From: Triops longicaudatus
Taxonomy: Eukaryota; Arthropoda; Branchiopoda; Notostraca; Triopsidae
Assembly: GCA_022885665.1 (NCBI GenBank)
Contig: JAGQDJ010000170.1
Span: forward strand, 187,696-251,695
DNA length: 64,000 bases
Direction of reading: 5' to 3'
How positions within the stretch are numbered: position 1 is the first letter of the stretch; every line of letters begins with the position of its first letter. Below the pieces are notes generated by a model. The model saw only the letters and a list, made by a program, of their open reading frames with translations. It ran no database searches and was not told the origin of the DNA. This document shows positions 41,266-54,110 of this stretch, piece by piece. Both the position numbers and the translations under genes were made by a program.

Positions 41266-42150
41266 GTACTTATAGTATCGACTACAATGAACGTCCCTTG
41301 CCCAGACTTATTTTTTCTATAATTATTTCCAATTAAGAATATTCATTTATCGTATGCACATCTTAAATGTGAAGCATGTTAGTATGCGCTATACGGAAGC
41401 TTTCTTGACGGATAACAAATAGGAAGAACGAAAATATATAAAAGTTCAGCAAGTGTTCTTAGTAAATGACAAGTTCGGCAAAAGCCGGATTCGAATCAGG
41501 ATTGACCGCAAGCGGAACCGATACTTGTAAGAAAAAACATCCCGGATTCGCTTACCAAAAAAAAAAAAAAAAAAAAGCTTTAGGTAATTGCTCAAAGCTC
41601 ATCGTGCTCCGACTCTAATGATTCACGCACGTGGTTGCCTGGAAGCTGTCTGTCCTCTCCTTCTCTCTCTCTTCTCCCTCCCCTTTTTCTTACCTGTTTT
41701 CGTTTCCATTTCAGCTCCCATTACCACAAAGTACGGACTTATTTCGTGTAAAGCTTTTAGGATTCATAAGCCATGATATCCAGGAGAAACGCATGGCACA
41801 GAGCCTTTCCCTACATACAAAAACTCTGAAACATAGTCTTTGGGTTTCAGAAAGCCCCTTACTCCTTTTTGGTCCGCGAAAACGCGTGATGAAATGATTA
41901 CTGTCACCGGGAATTCTTCCCCCTTATCGCAGCTCTGCACCGAAAAGGTCGAGCAAAACCGCAGATCATAACTTACGAAGCCTCTTTTCATTTTAACAGT
42001 TATTGCCAAGCAAGGGTGGTAATTAATCTAGAACTCCGAAATGAAATTACTACCATGAGATTATTACAAAGTCGGGCCGAAATTGAAAATGTGTGTAAAA
42101 GGAAAAGTTAAAGAATAAGAGGTAGAAAAAAGCTAAGAAAATAAAGTGGA

Positions 42151-42152
<2 letters not shown>

Positions 42153-42213
<61 letters not shown>

Positions 42214-42240
42214 TATAGTTATATATATATATATATATAT
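42153..42240. repeat. (TA)n array
   Basis: TA dinucleotide run broken once by AAAGTTATAGTTA. The right-hand part belongs to the block repeated after the gap at 42,480. Confidence 0.95.
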
Positions 42241-42479
42241 TGCACAACTTGCCAATGAATAGCTGTCAACTCTCCTTTGCTAATCACTACTGAAATGACG
42301 TATCCAGGCTTTTCAGTGTAGAAGGGCGTTACACATGAAATATTTAAAAAATCCTCCAGCTTTCGTCTGTGTAATGCGTAGAACATCGTAACAAGGTTTA
42401 AAGATTTGCGAACTGTCATTCCATAAATTAAAATGATTAGTCGTTGTTCTAATTCTTGCCCATTGCACTAACATGTAAT
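42192..42479. repeat. 288-bp block, first of two identical copies
   Basis: Runs from the TA array through unique-looking sequence to the single N at 42,480. It recurs identically, shifted by 289 bases, at 42,481-42,768. The identity includes the microsatellite ends, which is typical of an unmerged contig overlap. Confidence 0.9.
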
Positions 42480-42480
42480 N
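42480..42480. other. Assembly gap (single N)
   Basis: The only ambiguous base in the window. It sits exactly between two identical 288-bp blocks, so it is probably a misjoin and not a real base. Confidence 0.9.
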
Positions 42481-42768
42481 TATATATATATATATATAAA
42501 GTTATAGTTATATATATATATATATATATTGCACAACTTGCCAATGAATAGCTGTCAACTCTCCTTTGCTAATCACTACTGAAATGACGTATCCAGGCTT
42601 TTCAGTGTAGAAGGGCGTTACACATGAAATATTTAAAAAATCCTCCAGCTTTCGTCTGTGTAATGCGTAGAACATCGTAACAAGGTTTAAAGATTTGCGA
42701 ACTGTCATTCCATAAATTAAAATGATTAGTCGTTGTTCTAATTCTTGCCCATTGCACTAACATGTAAT
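42481..42768. repeat. 288-bp block, second identical copy
   Basis: Same sequence as 42,192-42,479. After it the sequence continues uniquely (TTCGTTAAGCG...). Confidence 0.9.
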
Positions 42769-45700
42769 TTCGTTAAGCGTCAAAAGAATATTTGCAACAT
42801 TTTCCGTTTTCTTTTGCCAAATAAAGTAACCATATACGAAACTTATATATATTGTAATGCAACAAAAACATAAAGTTAGTAAGCAAACCATGTCCCATAC
42901 GTCCTTACGTTTTTCGAAATTGTAATTTTGCATGGAAATTTCTTCATATAAATTTAATCTGGCTGGCAAAAGTACAATTTAACTGTTAACTGAACAATAT
43001 ATGGTTTCTTAACTGACTAAAGACTTTAAAAAATCATAGTTCTTCATTCAATTTTTCTAATATGCAGATCGAATTCTGACAGCTGGCATTGACAGACCTG
43101 TTCATTCGTTTCCTGTCACGTCCATTTACAAACCTCTCCACATTTTCGAATACGCATATCACTTAGGTAATGCCGCTTTGAAATAAATCTGTCGAATGCA
43201 AACAGCGGCTTACGTTCTATCAGTTTGATCAGGCATTTTGATCAGCTGGATCCATTTCTGTTTGTCCGTTCTTGTCTGGAACTTATACCAGATCTCCTTC
43301 GAAAATACGTCAGGTTTTCTTTGCCCGTACTCTTATCTGCAGACTAAACAAGACGAACAAAAACATCTGACAGAAAACCTTCAAAGTCAAATTCCGCGAA
43401 ATGTTGGAGTGGAAAATGCCTCGGATTCGCCTATTTCTTTCTCCCTTTTTGAGTTTCTCTTGGTCCAGAAACGTTTACAATAGTTTACGGGCATCACAAG
43501 AAACAAGTGCAGTGCATTAGTGATAAGACTAATTATCCCACGGGGACCTGTTAGCTTTTTAACTTGTTCAACACAAATTACAACTCTTGCAGCTCCTCCT
43601 TTTCAGGTCTAATAATGTTTTTGGCAAAAAAGCTGCTCATCCAAGAGGCTTTCTTAACAAGTTAGCATCCTGTACTGTTTCTTTTGTTTTAACTAAATTG
43701 GTCAACGAGCGACAAGTTATAATTTAGCTTACGCCCTCTTTCACTGTTTTTCTTATATTCCAGAGTTTGGTCTTATTTTCAAGCTAGTGTATTTCGAAAA
43801 CAGATCTCGTAAAGAAACCAGCCCCAGTGCCCAAAGGCCTATGGAATTTAATTACCGTCATTTAAATGAATCTAGGAATCCAGTTTTGGGTAAGGGATAA
43901 AAGCGCCACTACGTTTTCCACATAGCCAAGTAATTAATTAGTCGTAGCACAAAGGGTTAATGAGGCAATTGAGATTCAGGACCACTCCCCGGCTCATGTT
44001 CTAGATGCTTTTAGAAGGCAAAAGAGTGGAAACTTATCTCCTACACCACACAAGTCATACCCGATAACCCTTCTGCAAACTAAACCCGTCAACTCACCCA
44101 GGAAAAGCAGTCCAGATTCTTTCAGCATTTTAAACCCAGAATACCATAAAAAAAAAACAGTCCCTCAGACGAAGGCACTCCAATAGATGGGATCGTAATT
44201 CGCAAGATTCCAAGTTTGGATCATTACCAAAGAATACTAAAACGAACGGACCTCACATACTCCTCCAGTAATCATTCGTAGTGCGAATGAAGTCTAAAGC
44301 AATCAGTTTTTCTTTATTTTTGTTATTCAAGGACGAGCAGCTCACTGTTTCTGTAAGCAAAAGGACGGTTAAAATGTCAATCTTAGAGAACCTTTAAGAA
44401 AATAAGAAAAAGAAAATATTAAAAGGAATAAAAAAGAAATCTATTAAAAGGACCAATTTGCGTATGTGTGGATTTAACTCTCAAAAACAGACAAGCTAAG
44501 CACCTGTCATGCTTTAGTTCCAAGAATTCCCTAGACTCGCGGGTCTGTTGGTGGTCTCTTTCCGAGTAACGGATGATTTGCCAAAATTCTTCAACTGCTG
44601 CGAAAAATAGTTCCATAAACTCTTCGGTTTCCCTCATGGTAGTAAACTGGTTCTTCTAATTTTCTTACACGCACAAATAAAAAAAGAGGCTTGTTAACAA
44701 TTGTGTTACAAACACCACTTCCTCGAATGTCCCGTTTCTGGGAAAAGCTGGTAATTAGTCAGAAATTTACATTTTCCCCAGAAAATCGTAAGATGTTCAG
44801 CCTACGGAGGGTTTCTTATTAGCAATTAGAGACCATAAATAAAATGGAAATTAAATCCTTAGAAAGTCGAACCTAGTTCTGCAGCCAAGTTTTCAGTTTT
44901 GCCTTTCTTCCTTTCCTCTACCATTCGATGATCTTTATGCATTTACTCCTTTAGAAATGTCAGTATCTGTACTATTTTTTTGTTGCAAAAAATCATTATT
45001 ATTTACTTATGAACTTTGAGTGCTTATTTGAGTCATTACGACACAACCTCAATATCACTAACAAGTTGCGGCAGCAGTGCTTGTTACGTGATCTGGAAAC
45101 TGTTAAGCTCGATGTCCATGTTCCCAAGAACAGCGACAGGTGTCAGGTAAAAAATGTAGGCTACTACAAGCTTAAGAAAGTAAGAAAGAAAACAATCATA
45201 CTGCTATTTAAATACTTACTTGAGAAGTGGTTAAACAGACCTGGACAAACTTGTCGTTGAGTGGGGGAAATTCATGTAAATTCAGCTATCTGACTAAATT
45301 CATCCCAAAAATACGATTATTTGTTTTAATTCAAATGTACCTCTATACGACGTCTGGTGTGAATTCGAGTTCAATTGTACCCTCGCTTTGTAAATAAAAG
45401 TTACATTTTGCGTAAAAGGATGCTTAAGCCAACGTCACTCAATGGAAAATACAACACCCCTTAAGATTTTTATGAATTCTTATCGTACACATAATTCTAA
45501 GAACAATGATTTTTGTTTCCATTTTTATTGACGAGCCGTTCCAGAGTTTGCCTTGCGAATTTTCTCACCAGGCGCAAGTGACGTGACAGGAGGATAAGGC
45601 ACGCCGCATCAAAATATCACGTGACCTGGCTGAACTAATAAAAAGAGTGATTTTCGTCTCCGCACTATCCCCCGTTACGTCAGAGTACCACGTGATCGCG

Positions 45701-46393
45701 ATTAATATCTTGTTTCCCGAATATCTTCGTTATTATTTCTCGGATGATAAAAAGAAACATATTTGGAAACTTCATTTTTTTCCCTTTTTATAAGACAAAG
45801 TTGTTTTTGTCCATTGCCCTTTCAAGAATGCATTTGAACGTTCACAGATCGGCGTTGGCTTGCAAGGAAGGAAAACGGCCAATCTAAAAGGTAGTACATG
45901 CAGTTGCCACTATTCAAACCAATAACGCCTTTACGAAAAGTTAACATAGACTCTAACACATCCTTCTTGATCTACGCAAGCTTTCGAGAACGTATCTTTA
46001 GTTTAAGCCCTGTATAGTTGGCAGCAATTACTTTCCTCCTTGTGACGGGAGCCGTGACAGGTTGATTACATCTTCAGACTGTTCTATTCGATCATGCGGC
46101 ACTTCACGTTCAACTTAGCAAAATTTGCCAGCAAAAAGTGAAGCTAACTAACAGGTTTAGAAAACAGTTTGTGTAACTTCTCTCTCTGGAATCTTATTCG
46201 AGTTTACGATATTTTAAATAACGTACTCAAAGAGTGATCAGGTCTGCAAAACAATTGTATAACCACATAAACGAAATACCTTTTTCCAATTGACGTTCTT
46301 TAGCAACACTGAAAAAGAGAACAGAATCAAAGATATTTTTTCTGGTTTTCTTTTCTTTCCTTATTTCTGTGCTCAATCACTTCCATTTAGTCT
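42769..46393. other. No supported gene; 3' flank of the aminopeptidase gene
   Basis: Two ATG frames (minus 44,419-44,637, 72 aa; plus 45,009-45,260, 83 aa) give helical-looking peptides but have no family and no coding-type codon bias. No canonical AATAAA for the aminopeptidase gene was seen in the first 150 bases beyond its stop. The transcript end is therefore unplaced. Confidence 0.5.
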
Positions 46394-49300
46394 CTATTTC
46401 TGATTCAAGAATTGACCAATGGCTTCGGTGTCTCGCTTGAGCCACGCTGCGTTAAGCCGAATCGACTCCACACCTTGTTGGATTGCTCGCTCAGTACCCG
46501 GATGGTGATGCTCTTTGAAAAACGCTTCTACTTCAAGCGCCTTGTCCTCGGAAGCAAATTCCTCCAAAACGGTTTTCAGCAAACGCGCCAATAAAAACAT
46601 GCCCTAAATTTGTAAAAATGCCAACAACAGTTTTAACAGTCACTACTTTTTTTCAAAACGAGCTGTAACAAATCAAGCTATCCAACCAAACTTCCAAGCT
46701 ATGTTATTAAACGCAAAGCAAAGACGTTAAGCTTTAACTTACACGAAAAACGGTTAGACAACACACAAAGAAAATGGTCTTTCAGCAGAAAATTCACTAA
46801 GTTAATGTCCGCTGCCCGGAAATGACCCGGGCAGTGGACATTAACAAAATACCCAAAACAATAAACAAAGCTTGTCAACACGACTTTAGTTTCAAACAAA
46901 CCAAACGCCCAGTACTTATGATCGATACTACGAATCAAAGTTCTCCGTCATTTCCCAACACCTCATATTAAAATTCCAATTCTTTTAGTACCGCGTAACA
47001 AACAAAAACGTAAAGGCAATGTAAATAAAGGAATACATAATAACCAACGACTCCGAAGACTACTAATAAAAAATTGTCCTGACCTGATACCGCTCAGCGA
47101 AAAAATCCCAATGATCCTTTACATAATTCCAGACCATGTCTCTTCCTACTCGGCTCGTTGACAAGGACAAAAGTGTGGTTATCGTTTCAGAAGTGCGCGC
47201 CTCCTGCAAAATAGTCAGTAAAGAATTTTCAGTAAAGAACTTTTTAAACGGGTTAAACTTACCGTCACTGCGAATTTGATGACATCTTGGAGAATTTCTA
47301 CGTCTCGAATGGCTCCTAAAGCTCGCAAAAGTCGATCTTTCTCTTCATGCATACTCGCCTTGCGGTAAAATTCCAAAAACTGTTCAAAGGTAGCTCTATC
47401 GCCATGGCGTAAAACCGCGCGATAAACAGCCGGGCGGAGATCAGGGACCAAGATGCTCTCACCTGAGAGGTGAGCTTGGAAACGGCGTTGAGCTTCGGCC
47501 ACAAAATCAGGATCATCTAAGCTCGTAATCCGACCTACAGTCAGACTACGGAGCATCGTTGTCAGATGTCCTAAACATAACAGAAAAGTAAATTGACATA
47601 TCATTCCATAAAGAATAGATACCCTTACCCTCGTTCTCCGCAGCATCCCAGCCAACCCGACTTACAACTTTTGACAAAAGGTCGCGTGCAAAGTCTTTAA
47701 ACTTTTCTTGATGTGGTGTGTACTCCAACAACACATTAAGTTTGCCTATCACTGCTGTTAGGTTACTCCAAACTGGGAACTCCGTCTCGCCTTTATACGC
47801 TTCCATCAATTTCAGCACTTCAACGGTGCTACTTTGCCCAGCTTGAACCTTGTATAACATTAGGCAAAATTAATAATAATAATGAAAAAAGTACACAACA
47901 ACAAAACGCATTTCAGGCAATAATAAAAAAAGGAAGGACGAATATTAAAACTGTAGAATGAAATGAAGAAGGAATTAGCTGGAAAGTATACGACATACCA
48001 ACGCGAAGAGGTCATCCATGATGCCAAGGCGGTCAATGGGGGGCATGGAGAGATCTTTGATGGCGGGAATAAATCGTTCAAGCATGGCAGGCGGGTAACG
48101 TGTACGGTAAAACCCAATATGGTTGGGATTCAGTTTGACCCAATCCATTTTAGGCACGTTTTCTAACACCACATCGCTAGACTTTTGGTCTAGGACCAAA
48201 TCTTTTAGCACACGTTGAGGATCTTGATGGCTGGAAATCTGGATAGGAACCATCCATTGCGAAGTTTCTAGAAAACAAAGACTGTGTTAACTTATAATTC
48301 AGCCAAGTCATTAAGCATTTGAAAGCTTACCATCCGTGGATCCGTCAGCTAAAAAACGAGTCTGGTGCAACTTAAGCACGCGACGATTACCAGATTCGAT
48401 GTTCTCCTCCACACTGATCACGGGAAAGCCAACTTGGAGAGTCCAACCTTCCATAATTTCTTGGATGGGTTTTCCACACGTTTCGCCCAAGGCCTTCCAC
48501 AGATCCACTGTCACCGTATTACCGTACTGATGTCGAGTCAAGTACAGGTGCATTCCTTTGCGGAAATCCTACCAACAAGCTTTTGAAATCGTTACTGTAT
48601 TTTTCTTCCAAGGTACCTCATCTCCAATGTAGTTGTGAAGCATTCGAATCACGCTGGCGCCTTTATTATACGAAATGGCATCGAAGATCTCGTCTACCTC
48701 CTCCGGTGGTCCAACGGGTACTTCGATGGGGTGTGAGGTCTTCAAACAATCCAATTCCAGAGCAGGAATAAGGGTGTCAGTCACAAACTGATTCCAAATT
48801 TGATAATCGGGGAACAAATGTTCTACGCAAAGATGTTCCACGAAAGAGGCGTAGCCTTCGTTGAGCCACAAGTCCGTCCACCATTCCTAATGAATTTTTC
48901 ATTCACGAAACAATGCTGAAAAGTAAACCCCTTTAAAATGTAACGTTTCTCTTTTACCATGGTAACCAGGTTGCCGAACCACTGGTGGGCTAGCTCATGT
49001 CCCACGACCAAAGCTACCCACTGCTTGTTACTGGCCGAGGTATTGACCGGGTCTACTAAAAGACATGTTTCACGGTATGTTACCAAGCCCCAATTTTCCA
49101 TGGCGCCACATGCAAAGTCTGGGATAGCTATCAAGTCCATTTTAGGAAGCGGATAACCGATTCCAAAGTAGTCTTTGTAGTACGGCAAGACTTTGGAAGC
49201 TACGTTGAGTGCAAAACGACCTTGTTCTGTTTTGCCGATCTGGGTATAAACACGCACTTGGATGCCATCAGAAGATTTTTCTTCCACATAATCGAATTCG

Positions 49301-50505
49301 CCCATAACCCAGGCTACCAAATAAGTTGACATCTTCGGCGTGCGTTGAAACGAGACAGTCTTGTAGGTCGAATCTTCTGCTGCTTCTTTTTCCGATTCTA
49401 TGGGCTGCAACATAATAATTTTTAATGTGTGCTAAAATAACTTATTTTTTTCATCTGCATTGTTTAAGGAGCATTTTAATCACATTAAAGACACATTAGT
49501 CGCTTTGTGCTGAACAACTAACGTCTTATTAAAAGATTATGTAAGAAACGGTGCCGTTTTCCGGATCTTTCTTAATTTTCATACCATATTAGAAATCGCC
49601 ATACGATCCTTCGGCACCGACAAGGCAATATCGAACGTAGCCTTAACGGCAGGTTCATCCCAGCAAGGAAATGCTCTGCGGGCATCGGCTGCTTCAAACT
49701 GGGTCACACCTAAGTAACGCTCCTCGCCCTCGGGTCTAAAGAAAACAAGAAAACGGGTTGTCTACAACAGCAAACAGAAAGTTAATGCGTTTCGTCATCC
49801 ATTCACGTCTTGTATTTGCTGCGATAAAAGCCGCGGAGTTTGTCGCCAAGCTCGCCCGTGAAATGCAATTTGAGGATGGCTTCTCCGGTGGGCAAAACAG
49901 AGGGTAAAGACAACGTCAAAACGCCAGCTTCGTTATCCAAATCAATTTGGGCCACGTGTGTCTCGCCTTGTGACAAAACACTGGCTTCTTTGATGTGCAA
50001 ATCTGCGGCATTGAGCTGAATCTTGTCAACAGCTTCGTGAACCTGTGAATGATAAGAAACAATTAGTTTTTTAGACAAAACATTCAAATTTGAAATCCGA
50101 AACATGTGTAACTGTTACATTAATACACTTCTCGGCTGAAAACTCTGAAATTTTATAATCGGCATTTTTGTTACGAACCAATTATACCTGCAGCTGGATG
50201 TTTTCATGGCCTTCGAAAACACATTTGGCTAAGTCGGTTTTAACTGACAGCTTGTAATTCACCGGCTGCACGTTTTTCGGTAGCCGAGAAAAAGGTTTTT
50301 TGTCCGACATGGCTACAATGAGAGAAGTAGAAAAGTTTTTCGTGTCGCACCAAATCCACGTCTGTTCAACAGAAAATTCAGGGACGTAGAAGCAGTGGTC
50401 CTTGTTTTGGCTCCGCCCCTTCAATGCAGTAAAGGCCCTTACACGCTGCAACCCGGGAAATTTGACCCGAGACCAGCAAAAGACACGCAATAGAGCCTGT
50501 GCCAT
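46394..50505 (-). CDS. Psa: Puromycin-sensitive aminopeptidase (M1 family)
   Basis: Zinc aminopeptidase of the M1 family that trims N-terminal residues from peptides in the cytosol. Eleven exons with GT-AG introns and consistent phase: 50505-50188, 50042-49807, 49735-49585, 49404-48958, 48886-48617, 48568-48331, 48267-47999, 47848-47629, 47570-47263, 47203-47084, 46603-46394. From the conserved start MSDKKPFSRLP (ATG at 50,310) the protein is 863 residues, close to the vertebrate orthologue without its leader. An in-frame ATG at 50,505 adds 65 residues and gives 928; which start is used is open, and the internal one has the better context (GCCATG). Counting from MSDKK, the substrate motif GAMEN is at 270-274, the zinc site HELAH at 306-310 with Glu329 after 18 residues, and the catalytic Tyr at 392. 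The C-terminal ERAP1-like helical domain is complete. Nothing is broken. Confidence 0.97.
46801..46845. repeat. 19-bp near-perfect hairpin inside the last aminopeptidase intron
   Basis: The left arm GTTAATGTCCGCTGCCCGG (46,801-46,819) and the right arm (46,827-46,845) pair over 19 positions with a 7-base loop AAATGAC. The only non-Watson-Crick position is G-T on the plus strand, and A-C on the gene's own sense strand. It is GC-rich in an AT-rich 480-bp intron. It is too short for a typical animal microRNA precursor; a small foldback element or a structured intronic element are alternatives. Confidence 0.85.
50311..50505 (-). other. Optional 65-residue N-terminal leader of the aminopeptidase
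   Basis: In frame with the conserved start and free of stops. It begins MAQALLRVFCWSRVKF and is basic and amphipathic, as in organelle-targeting leaders. The vertebrate orthologue is also annotated with an alternative upstream start preceding the same PFxRLP motif, so two start sites may be a shared feature. The -3 position of this ATG is C, a weaker context than the internal start. Confidence 0.5.
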
Positions 50506-50562
50506 ACGGTCAATGAAAAGTGGTTCTGCAGAGAAAGGAAAACGGAACACATAGGTCAACAC

Positions 50563-51529
50563 AACGTGGCCATAGCGTTCGCATCAAAAGCCATGGTTTC
50601 TCAGCAGGAAACTTTGGACAGACATTTTTCAGCTCGGAACAGTGTCATCAGAGAAACCCACATGCGAAGGGCGTATCACTGATCTCGTACCGAAACATGG
50701 AAAATCCCAACGTTTGCTGCCAATTCAAATGAACAGGTAATACATGCATATCTTTTTTAGGGGAGCAAGTGCATTTGAACACGCAAAATTTACCCCACCA
50801 CCCTGAACTACTTGGAAAAGTTGTGACTAGATGCTAATACCTAAACTATGCTATTTATGGTGGATAATCGTAATGAACGTGTTCAATATACGATTAGGTG
50901 AGCGTAGGATGAACTTTTAACTGATCGTATTTGGCACTACAATTGAAGGGTTATTAAACACTTAATTCCATAAAACATTTGTGTTCGAAACTCGCGCCAC
51001 TGAGGTCAATATGCGGATGACAGGGGGATTTGTTTCTTACAATTTTTTGTTATTATTACTTAACTGACACATAGTAAGCGACTACTCAAACAAAGGAAAG
51101 AACGAAAGTACATCAGTAAGTTTTAAAACTGTCCACATAACGAAACAATTATCGTGCTACAAAAAGATTAACATATACACGATGGACATAATCACGATAC
51201 CTGTCGGGTCTCACATTCAATAACTTCCTCGTCTGATGTGAATGGGATAGATGTAAGGTAGTAATACGAAAATAGGCTAAAAGAATGGACAATGTCCCTC
51301 CATGAAATTCTGTAGAGAAGCTTACCTATACTCTTGTTGTCCTCTTACTTGTAGTATTTAGTGTTTATGCAAATACGAAAGCGTGCATCGGCCTCCAGCG
51401 TTGCCTTATGCATGTTCCGATAGTGTTCAGGCATTCGCCATTTACATCTTCTTCATGAAATAAGTAAAGAATGAAACTTCAAGCGCAAAGTGTATTTCCC
51501 ACACAGTCCAAATAAGATGCAAATTATTG
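50563..51529. other. Intergenic: aminopeptidase promoter region / Elp3 3' flank
   Basis: About 1 kb between the aminopeptidase start and the Elp3 stop, both on the minus strand. No reading frame, canonical TATA box or AATAAA stood out by eye. The aminopeptidase promoter should lie here. Confidence 0.55.
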
Positions 51530-54110
51530 TCAATTCTCCAGCATTTTAACCATATAAGGTCCTTCCAATTCATAGCCTAACTTCCGATAGTAATTCCTCG
51601 TTCCTACGCCCGAAATGACGGCAATCTTATTTGATCCATGTTCATCTCTTGCAATCCGTTCTGCTTCTTCCATGAGCAACGTTCCAAATCCCTGGTGTTG
51701 AAACTTCCTGGGATCACGAGCACTCACTGGTACAACGCTGCCGTACACGTGTAATTCCCGTACAATGGAGCAATGTCCTTTTAGCTCCGGCCTAAAATAA
51801 TCCTTACAACTAATAAAGAAAAAATTGATGCAAAACAGTACCTAAAAGTTTCATCGGAACATTTTCGAAGGCGCAGCAATCCAATTAAAATGTCTTGTTT
51901 CGGATCTTCGTACGATAAGAACGTTTCCCAACCTCCATTAGCCACGTAATCTCGACGAATCAATTCCACCTGACAAAATCATTCTCTCAAATATAGTACA
52001 GCCATTATTATCATCATTTAATTTTCCTTATTTACTTATTTTTTGTCTTGTGGGGTTGAGAGGAGCAACTAATGTAGTTGGAAAGGAAAAAATAAATATG
52101 GTTACCTCATAAGGTCTAACTTTATGGTGAACCTCTTGAATTCCGACTTCCCTTGTTCGCACGTCGCGACATTGTGTTCCGAAGTCTTTCATGCGCGCCA
52201 ATGCTAATTCTCTCAAGTTTCCATGTTCGACACCAGACCTACAATAAGATATTGATGACATTCTACGCTACTTGGACGGCCAACGAAAGGCAACAAAGGA
52301 GTACGAATGAACTTTACGTGACAAGGGGCATAGGAATGTCGCGTTGAACACGATAAACTCGGGTCCAAGGGGGGACAAGCGCTAGAATCCTAGCTGTTAA
52401 ATCGACCAGGGTATCAGGTGGGTAAGAGCGATAACGGCCTGTCTTCCAGAGCTCGTAAAGACCAGTTCCTCGAATAACTAACGTTGGGTATAATTTAAGT
52501 CCGTCTGGTCTAAAAGCAGGGTTTTCAAAGAACTCCTACGAAAAAAAAGGATCATGCAAAAAAAGAATGCACAAAATCAATTTCGTAAGCTTAAATTGAA
52601 TTACAACAAATTGCTGGATGTCACGCTCAAGCCCCACGTTGGGTAGGTCAGGCATCATATGCGAAACTACTTTAAATCCCGCGTCTTTAGACATATGGAA
52701 AGATTCGCAAACAGCTTTTACAGTATGGCCTCGATTAGTATCGCGTGCCACGTCCTCGTAGACAGACTGGACACCAATTTCTAGGCGGGTACATCCATAC
52801 CGAAGCATATCAGATAAATGACGTTTTAGGCAATAGTCTGGACGAGTTTCAATGGTAATGCCGATACATTTTGTAGGGCTCCGCTCTGAATACCTACAGA
52901 TAAAATAATCTTTATAGGTAAGAGAACGAGAAAAGGTGAATTTCTTCGTACCTAACAGCCTCGTCAACATTGGTACTTGTATGGCCCGATAAGGCATCGT
53001 GCAAATTACGAATAAAGTAGTCCCGATAGTCTTCGGGCAACGCCATGAATGTTCCACCCATAACGATAAACTCCACTTTATCCACACTGTGACCCAGTTG
53101 CTTTAACTAGGAAATAGAACTTAATGTTCGCGGTAGCGAGGGCATGTAAACATAATTCTTTTCACTTTTTTATGTCCAGGCCTTCCTTGTGTTACCGAAT
53201 TTTTCGAAAAGAATACGCTAATTTTTATCAGAACATATTTTTAAAGGCAACTGACTCTAAGCGATGGAAAACTCCATGAGAGAAAGTATGTTAGAATTTG
53301 GGACAAGGTCTTGCTGATGATTTAAAGTAGTTACTTACTGAACATTACTTTAAAATTTTACAAGAATAGATGCAACTTAAGTAAAAGAGTTTAAACTAAT
53401 GACACGATGGGTTTCCCGTGGACGCAATGGAATTTAGACTCATAAACCTCACAAATTAATCACTCGTAATGCTGTTCATTGCGACTTCGCAAGTCCGGTT
53501 ACCTGTTCGACACGACTTCGGGTTTGCAAATAGGGATTATAGCGTGCGCGGATTGCTCTCATGGAAGTGGGTTCATAGCCTGTGTAAGATTGAGTAGAGT
53601 ACTCAAAATCTGAATCAGGGCCACCTGGGCAGTAAACGCAAATATTTCCCGTCATATTAATATGAGGACAACGATGAGGCTTGCACATGACTGCCACTAC
53701 AGCAATCTATAAACAGTCGTGTTAAAAGAAACATTATCCATGACTAAGGTAACAATTTGACAATCTTACACCACTTGCTGTTCGGATGGGTTTCGCTTTT
53801 AATTTGGGTACAATTGTCTTCCGGTGCACAGCTGGAACGGCAGCAATGATGTCGACCAGTCGAGGAGAAGAAGCCAAGCCATATTTCGACGAAATGGAAG
53901 TTTTTAATTTATTCAGATTTACATCGCGCTTCTCTTCGTGTGCTTTGATTAACTCGTGGATAATTTCACTGATGGCTAAAACGGCTAGCTCTTCCTTCGA
54001 TCTTTTACTCGTCACTGGAACAGCTGACGAAATGGTGTCTTTGGAAAGAAAATAAGTTAACATTTAATTGTTACTTTAGCAATTAACTTACCTTCGATTG
54101 CTATTACCAT
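51530..54110 (-). CDS. Elp3: Elongator complex protein 3 (tRNA uridine acetyltransferase)
   Basis: Catalytic subunit of the Elongator complex, which starts the cm5 modification of wobble uridines in tRNA. Nine exons with GT-AG introns and consistent phase: 54110-54092, 54038-53770, 53706-53503, 53106-52952, 52893-52605, 52535-52318, 52238-52106, 51969-51842, 51791-51530. The product is 558 residues, close to the roughly 547 of the human protein. The radical-SAM cluster motif is complete (CX9CX2C at Cys109, Cys119, Cys122, in CPHINMTGNICVYC), followed by the CPGGPDSDFEYSTQSY core. The C-terminal GNAT domain holds the acetyl-CoA loop QGFGT at about 505-509 and the VGTRNYYRKLGY tail. The start ATG (ACCACCATGG) is in strong context, and the first coding exon is only 19 bases. 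FRPELKG in the linker resembles arthropod orthologues. Introns are 50-140 bp except one of 396 bp. Confidence 0.98.

Noticed and set aside
41480..41500. GATTCGAATC resembling a tRNA B-box
   Set aside because: No A-box or cloverleaf could be built on either strand; the same test failed for a GGTTCGAAA at about 12,400 (minus strand).
42219..42708. Two identical 66-codon frames at 42,219-42,419 and 42,508-42,708
   Set aside because: They are the same sequence in the duplicated assembly block and encode TA-repeat tails, not a duplicated gene.
44419..45260. Two helical-looking ATG frames (72 and 83 codons) on opposite strands
   Set aside because: No family, no coding-type codon bias, no supporting splice sites.
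48336..49156. Plus-strand frames within the aminopeptidase gene
   Set aside because: Antisense shadows of the certain minus-strand exons.
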